NCBI GenBank assembly: GCA_014763835.1
Contig: JACXUQ010000038.1
Location: forward strand, 1 to 8,809
DNA length: 8,809 nt
Source: Thiotrichales bacterium
Lineage (GTDB): Bacteria; Pseudomonadota; Gammaproteobacteria; Thiomicrospirales; Thiomicrospiraceae
Direction of reading: 5' to 3'
Shown: positions 7,322-8,809 of the stretch, piece by piece
Layout of the letters: the number at the start of each line of letters is the position of its first letter
Position numbering within the stretch: the first letter of the stretch is position 1
Program-made: the position numbers and the translations under genes
The notes under the pieces: generated by a model
Databases searched by the model: none
What the model was told of the DNA's origin: nothing
Seen by the model: the letters and a program-made list of their open reading frames with translations, nothing else

Positions 7322-7947
7322 GCCATACAACAACCCACGCCATTTCTCCCGAATTCAACCTGATTTCCGACTGGATCAGTCCCAACAGCCGCGTGCTTGA
7401 CCTGGGCTGCGGCGATGGCAAGCTGCTGACCCACCTGATGAAAAGCAAACAGGTCAGCGGCTACGGCATGGAAATCGACGCGCAGAAAAACATCGCCGCG
7501 ATTCAGGCGGGCATCAACGTGATTCACAGCAATTTGGACAACCACGATCTGACGCATTATTTCGACGCCGATTCGTTTGATTTCGTCATCATGACGCAGG
7601 CCCTGCAAGTCGTGAAACGCCCGGATGAACTGCTGGATGATATGCTCGCCATCGGCAAACAGAGCATTATCACCTTCCCCAACTTCGGCCACTGGCGCAT
7701 GCGCGCCCAGCTGGTGCTGCAAGGCCGCATGCCGGAAACCGAAACCCTGCCTTACCACTGGTACGATACGCCGAATATTCACCTGTGTACCTTCAACGAC
7801 TTCGAAGATCTCTGTGAATCCAAAGGCATTGAAGTGGTGGAACGCGCCGTGGTCAACTCGGAACACCGCAGCACTCTCGGAATGCGCCTGCTGCCCAATC
7901 TACTGGGTGAGGTTGCGCTTTACAAAGTGCAGAAAAAACGCGCCTGA
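7318..7947 (+). CDS. metW: Methionine biosynthesis protein MetW
   Basis: MetW is a class I SAM-methyltransferase-like protein that occurs with MetX and is reported to support homoserine acylation in proteobacteria; the chemistry it performs is not well established. The 209-residue product has motif I VLDLGCGDGKLL (26-37), an acidic residue at the end of strand 2 (GMEID, 50-54), FDFVIMTQALQVV (87-99) as motif IV region, and the MetW-typical ITFPNFGHWRMRAQL (118-132), MPETETLPYHWYDTPNIHLCT (about 138-158) and LGMRLLPNLLGEVALY stretches (187-202). The ATG overlaps the metX stop by four bases, with AAGGGG about 8 bases upstream inside metX, so translation is very likely coupled and the two products made in linked amounts. 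Confidence 0.95.
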   Translation: MSHTTTHAISPEFNLISDWISPNSRVLDLGCGDGKLLTHLMKSKQVSGYGMEIDAQKNIAAIQAGINVIHSNLDNHDLTHYFDADSFDFVIMTQALQVVKRPDELLDDMLAIGKQSIITFPNFGHWRMRAQLVLQGRMPETETLPYHWYDTPNIHLCTFNDFEDLCESKGIEVVERAVVNSEHRSTLGMRLLPNLLGEVALYKVQKKRA

Positions 7948-7952
7948 AAACT

Positions 7953-8071
7953 CAACAGGCCGGGTGTTAGAGGTTAACCACAGAGACACGAAGACACGAA
8001 GACGCGAAGTTTTATTTTTTGCTTTTCTTCGTGACCTTCGTAGTTCAAACGCTTTTTCACCCGGCCTGTTG
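7953..8071. repeat. Nested inverted repeat of the dispersed CACGAAG type
   Basis: Outer arms CAACAGGCCGGGTG (7953-7966) and its exact complement (8058-8071) form a perfect 14-bp inverted repeat starting 5 bases after the metW stop. Inside lies a second palindrome: tandem ACACGAAG-type units (7978-8009), a T-rich loop of 17 nt, and CTTCGTGACCTTCG (8027-8040), pairing with one mismatch and one bulge. The core, TTAACCACAGAGACACGAAG, resembles a short intergenic repeat seen in many unrelated bacterial genomes (recalled, not searched). It may act as a bidirectional terminator separating metW from feoA, although no T-run follows the outer stem. Confidence 0.75.
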
Positions 8072-8141
8072 CGTCTTGAATTTGCAGCAAAATCGGCAAC
8101 AACGCCCTATCGCCGCTCTACCTTCAACCCTTATTGGTAAA

Positions 8142-8156
8142 TGTAAATAAATATCA
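8142..8156. promoter_or_regulatory. Fur box 1 upstream of feoA
   Basis: TGTAAAT-A-AATATCA matches the Fur 7-1-7 consensus TGATAAT-n-ATTATCA at 11 of 14 positions. It lies just upstream of the -35 element of the feoA promoter. Fur with Fe(II) would be expected to bind and repress. Confidence 0.65.
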
Positions 8157-8162
8157 TTTAAC

Positions 8163-8191
8163 TTGAGAAACAGGCTGATTTTTGCTAAAAT
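8163..8191 (+). promoter_or_regulatory. Promoter of feoAB
   Basis: TTGAGA (8163-8168), a 17-bp spacer and TAAAAT (8186-8191) make a good sigma-70 promoter. TGC directly before the -10 gives it an extended -10 element. Transcription would start near 8198, leaving a leader of about 29 nt before the feoA ATG. It sits between the two Fur boxes, fitting iron repression. Confidence 0.7.
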
Positions 8192-8202
8192 TTGCAACCA
8201 AA

Positions 8203-8217
8203 TGGCAATAATTATCA
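8203..8217. promoter_or_regulatory. Fur box 2 in the feoA leader
   Basis: TGGCAAT-A-ATTATCA matches the 7-1-7 Fur consensus at 12 of 14 positions, with a perfect right half. It lies immediately downstream of the predicted transcript start, 61 bp centre to centre from box 1, and ends 9 bases before the feoA start codon. Confidence 0.75.
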
Positions 8218-8226
8218 TTTAAAAAC

Positions 8227-8466
8227 ATGACTCACAGATTACACACGACGCTGGACCAATGTCATAGCGGCCAAACGAGCCAAATTACCGCCCTCAAAGG
8301 CAATTTGGAAACTAAAATGCGTTTGGTCAACCTCGGCTTCCATACCCACAGTCTGGTCAAACTGATTTTGGTGCGCGGTCAGAATCTGGTGATCTGTGTC
8401 GACGGCAGCCGTTTTGCCATCGATAAAGCGATTGCGTCCAATATCCAGGTAGAAGTACTCTCATGA
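8227..8466 (+). CDS. feoA: Ferrous iron transport protein A (FeoA)
   Basis: FeoA is a small cytoplasmic SH3-like protein that partners the FeoB channel in Fe(II) uptake, probably by modulating it. The 79 residues match the family length. The core LETKMRLVNLGFHTHSLVKLILVRGQNLVICVDGSRFAIDKAIA runs across residues 27-70; its clearest FeoA hallmarks are MRLVNLGF (31-38) and the SRFAIDKAIA segment (61-70) followed by a final strand IQVEVL. The ATG at 8227 is preceded by AT-rich sequence with no clear Shine-Dalgarno, so initiation may depend on the unstructured leader. The stop overlaps the feoB start (ATGA), so the two are translationally coupled. Two Fur boxes and a strong promoter lie directly upstream. 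Confidence 0.94.
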   Translation: MTHRLHTTLDQCHSGQTSQITALKGNLETKMRLVNLGFHTHSLVKLILVRGQNLVICVDGSRFAIDKAIASNIQVEVLS

Positions 8467-8809
8467 CCGTCAAACCCAAGATCAAATTCAAAAAACACGG
8501 CGCGCGCGGTCACGCTTACCAAATCGCCCTGATCGGCAATCCGAACTGCGGCAAAACCACCCTGTTTAACCGCCTGACCGGCGCCCAGCAGACCACCGGT
8601 AACTGGCCCGGCGTTACGGTCGAGAAAAAAACCGGTTTTATGGATATCGGCGATGATCACTATCATTTGATGGACCTGCCCGGCGTTTACAGTCTGGAAC
8701 AATCCAGCCATAGCGGACTCGACGAAAAGGTCGCCCTGGACTACCTGCAATGCCAGCCGACCGACCTGATCCTGAATGTGGTCGATGCCACCAGCCTGGA
8801 GCGCCAACT
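8463..8809 (+). CDS. feoB: Ferrous iron transport protein B (FeoB), N-terminal part only
   Basis: FeoB is the inner-membrane Fe(II) transporter with an N-terminal G domain. Only the first 115 residues are in the window; the gene continues past the end. G1 (P-loop) is GNPNCGKT at 25-32, the G2 region is GNWPGVTVEKK at 46-56 with the switch threonine, and G3 is DLPG at 71-74, followed by VYSL. NVVDAT (105-110) is the strand before the G4 motif, which lies beyond the edge. A 20-residue basic leader (KPKIKFKKHG) precedes the G domain, slightly longer than in FeoB proteins that begin right at the P-loop strand. The ATG overlaps the feoA stop by four bases. The call is secure; completeness cannot be judged. 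Confidence 0.96.
   Translation, partial: MTVKPKIKFKKHGARGHAYQIALIGNPNCGKTTLFNRLTGAQQTTGNWPGVTVEKKTGFMDIGDDHYHLMDLPGVYSLEQSSHSGLDEKVALDYLQCQPTDLILNVVDATSLERQ

Noticed and set aside
7978..8040. CRISPR-like tandem repeats
   Set aside because: The units are 7-8 bases, contiguous, without spacers, and form a palindrome; there are no cas genes nearby.
7625..8140. Plus-strand frame running from metW into the repeat region
   Set aside because: The first part is an out-of-frame shadow of metW; the tail is a translation of the CACGAAG repeat, a well-known source of spurious small proteins.

Overview
The window reads as ordinary, dense bacterial chromosome of about 50% GC, most likely from a gammaproteobacterium. 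The main evidence is the conserved order yggS-proC-yggT-metX-metW, which as I recall is also found in Pseudomonas-type genomes, together with a Fur-regulated feoAB operon. I cannot name the genus from sequence alone. No rRNA, tRNA, insertion sequence, phage gene or CRISPR array is visible.

Layout. On the minus strand, positions 19-1074 hold a PPK2-family polyphosphate kinase gene followed closely by a 78-residue helical protein of unknown function, probably one operon. A divergent promoter region of about 200 bp separates them from yggS (1281-1991), the PLP-homeostasis protein. Next comes a 768-residue membrane-anchored GGDEF-EAL protein (2131-4437), with its own leader and a probable terminator. 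After a 310-bp gap with a near-consensus -10 element lie proC, yggT, metX and metW (4748-7947). This is a tight block in which proC/yggT and metX/metW share overlapping stop and start codons. Between metW and feoA is a 119-bp nested inverted repeat of the dispersed CACGAAG type. A strong promoter bracketed by two Fur boxes then drives feoA and feoB; feoB runs off the window end.

How the genes work together. ProC makes proline, and MetX/MetW carry out and support homoserine acylation for methionine synthesis. YggS buffers the PLP cofactor that amino-acid enzymes need, and YggT is a small membrane protein that travels with it. PPK2 links polyphosphate to nucleotide pools. FeoAB imports Fe(II) when iron is scarce.

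I see no clearly new multi-gene system. The items most worth a second look are the cyclic-di-GMP gene lying between yggS and proC (degenerate I-site, variant EAL tripeptide, intact remaining catalytic motifs), the uncharacterised small protein paired with PPK2, and the nested palindrome downstream of metW.
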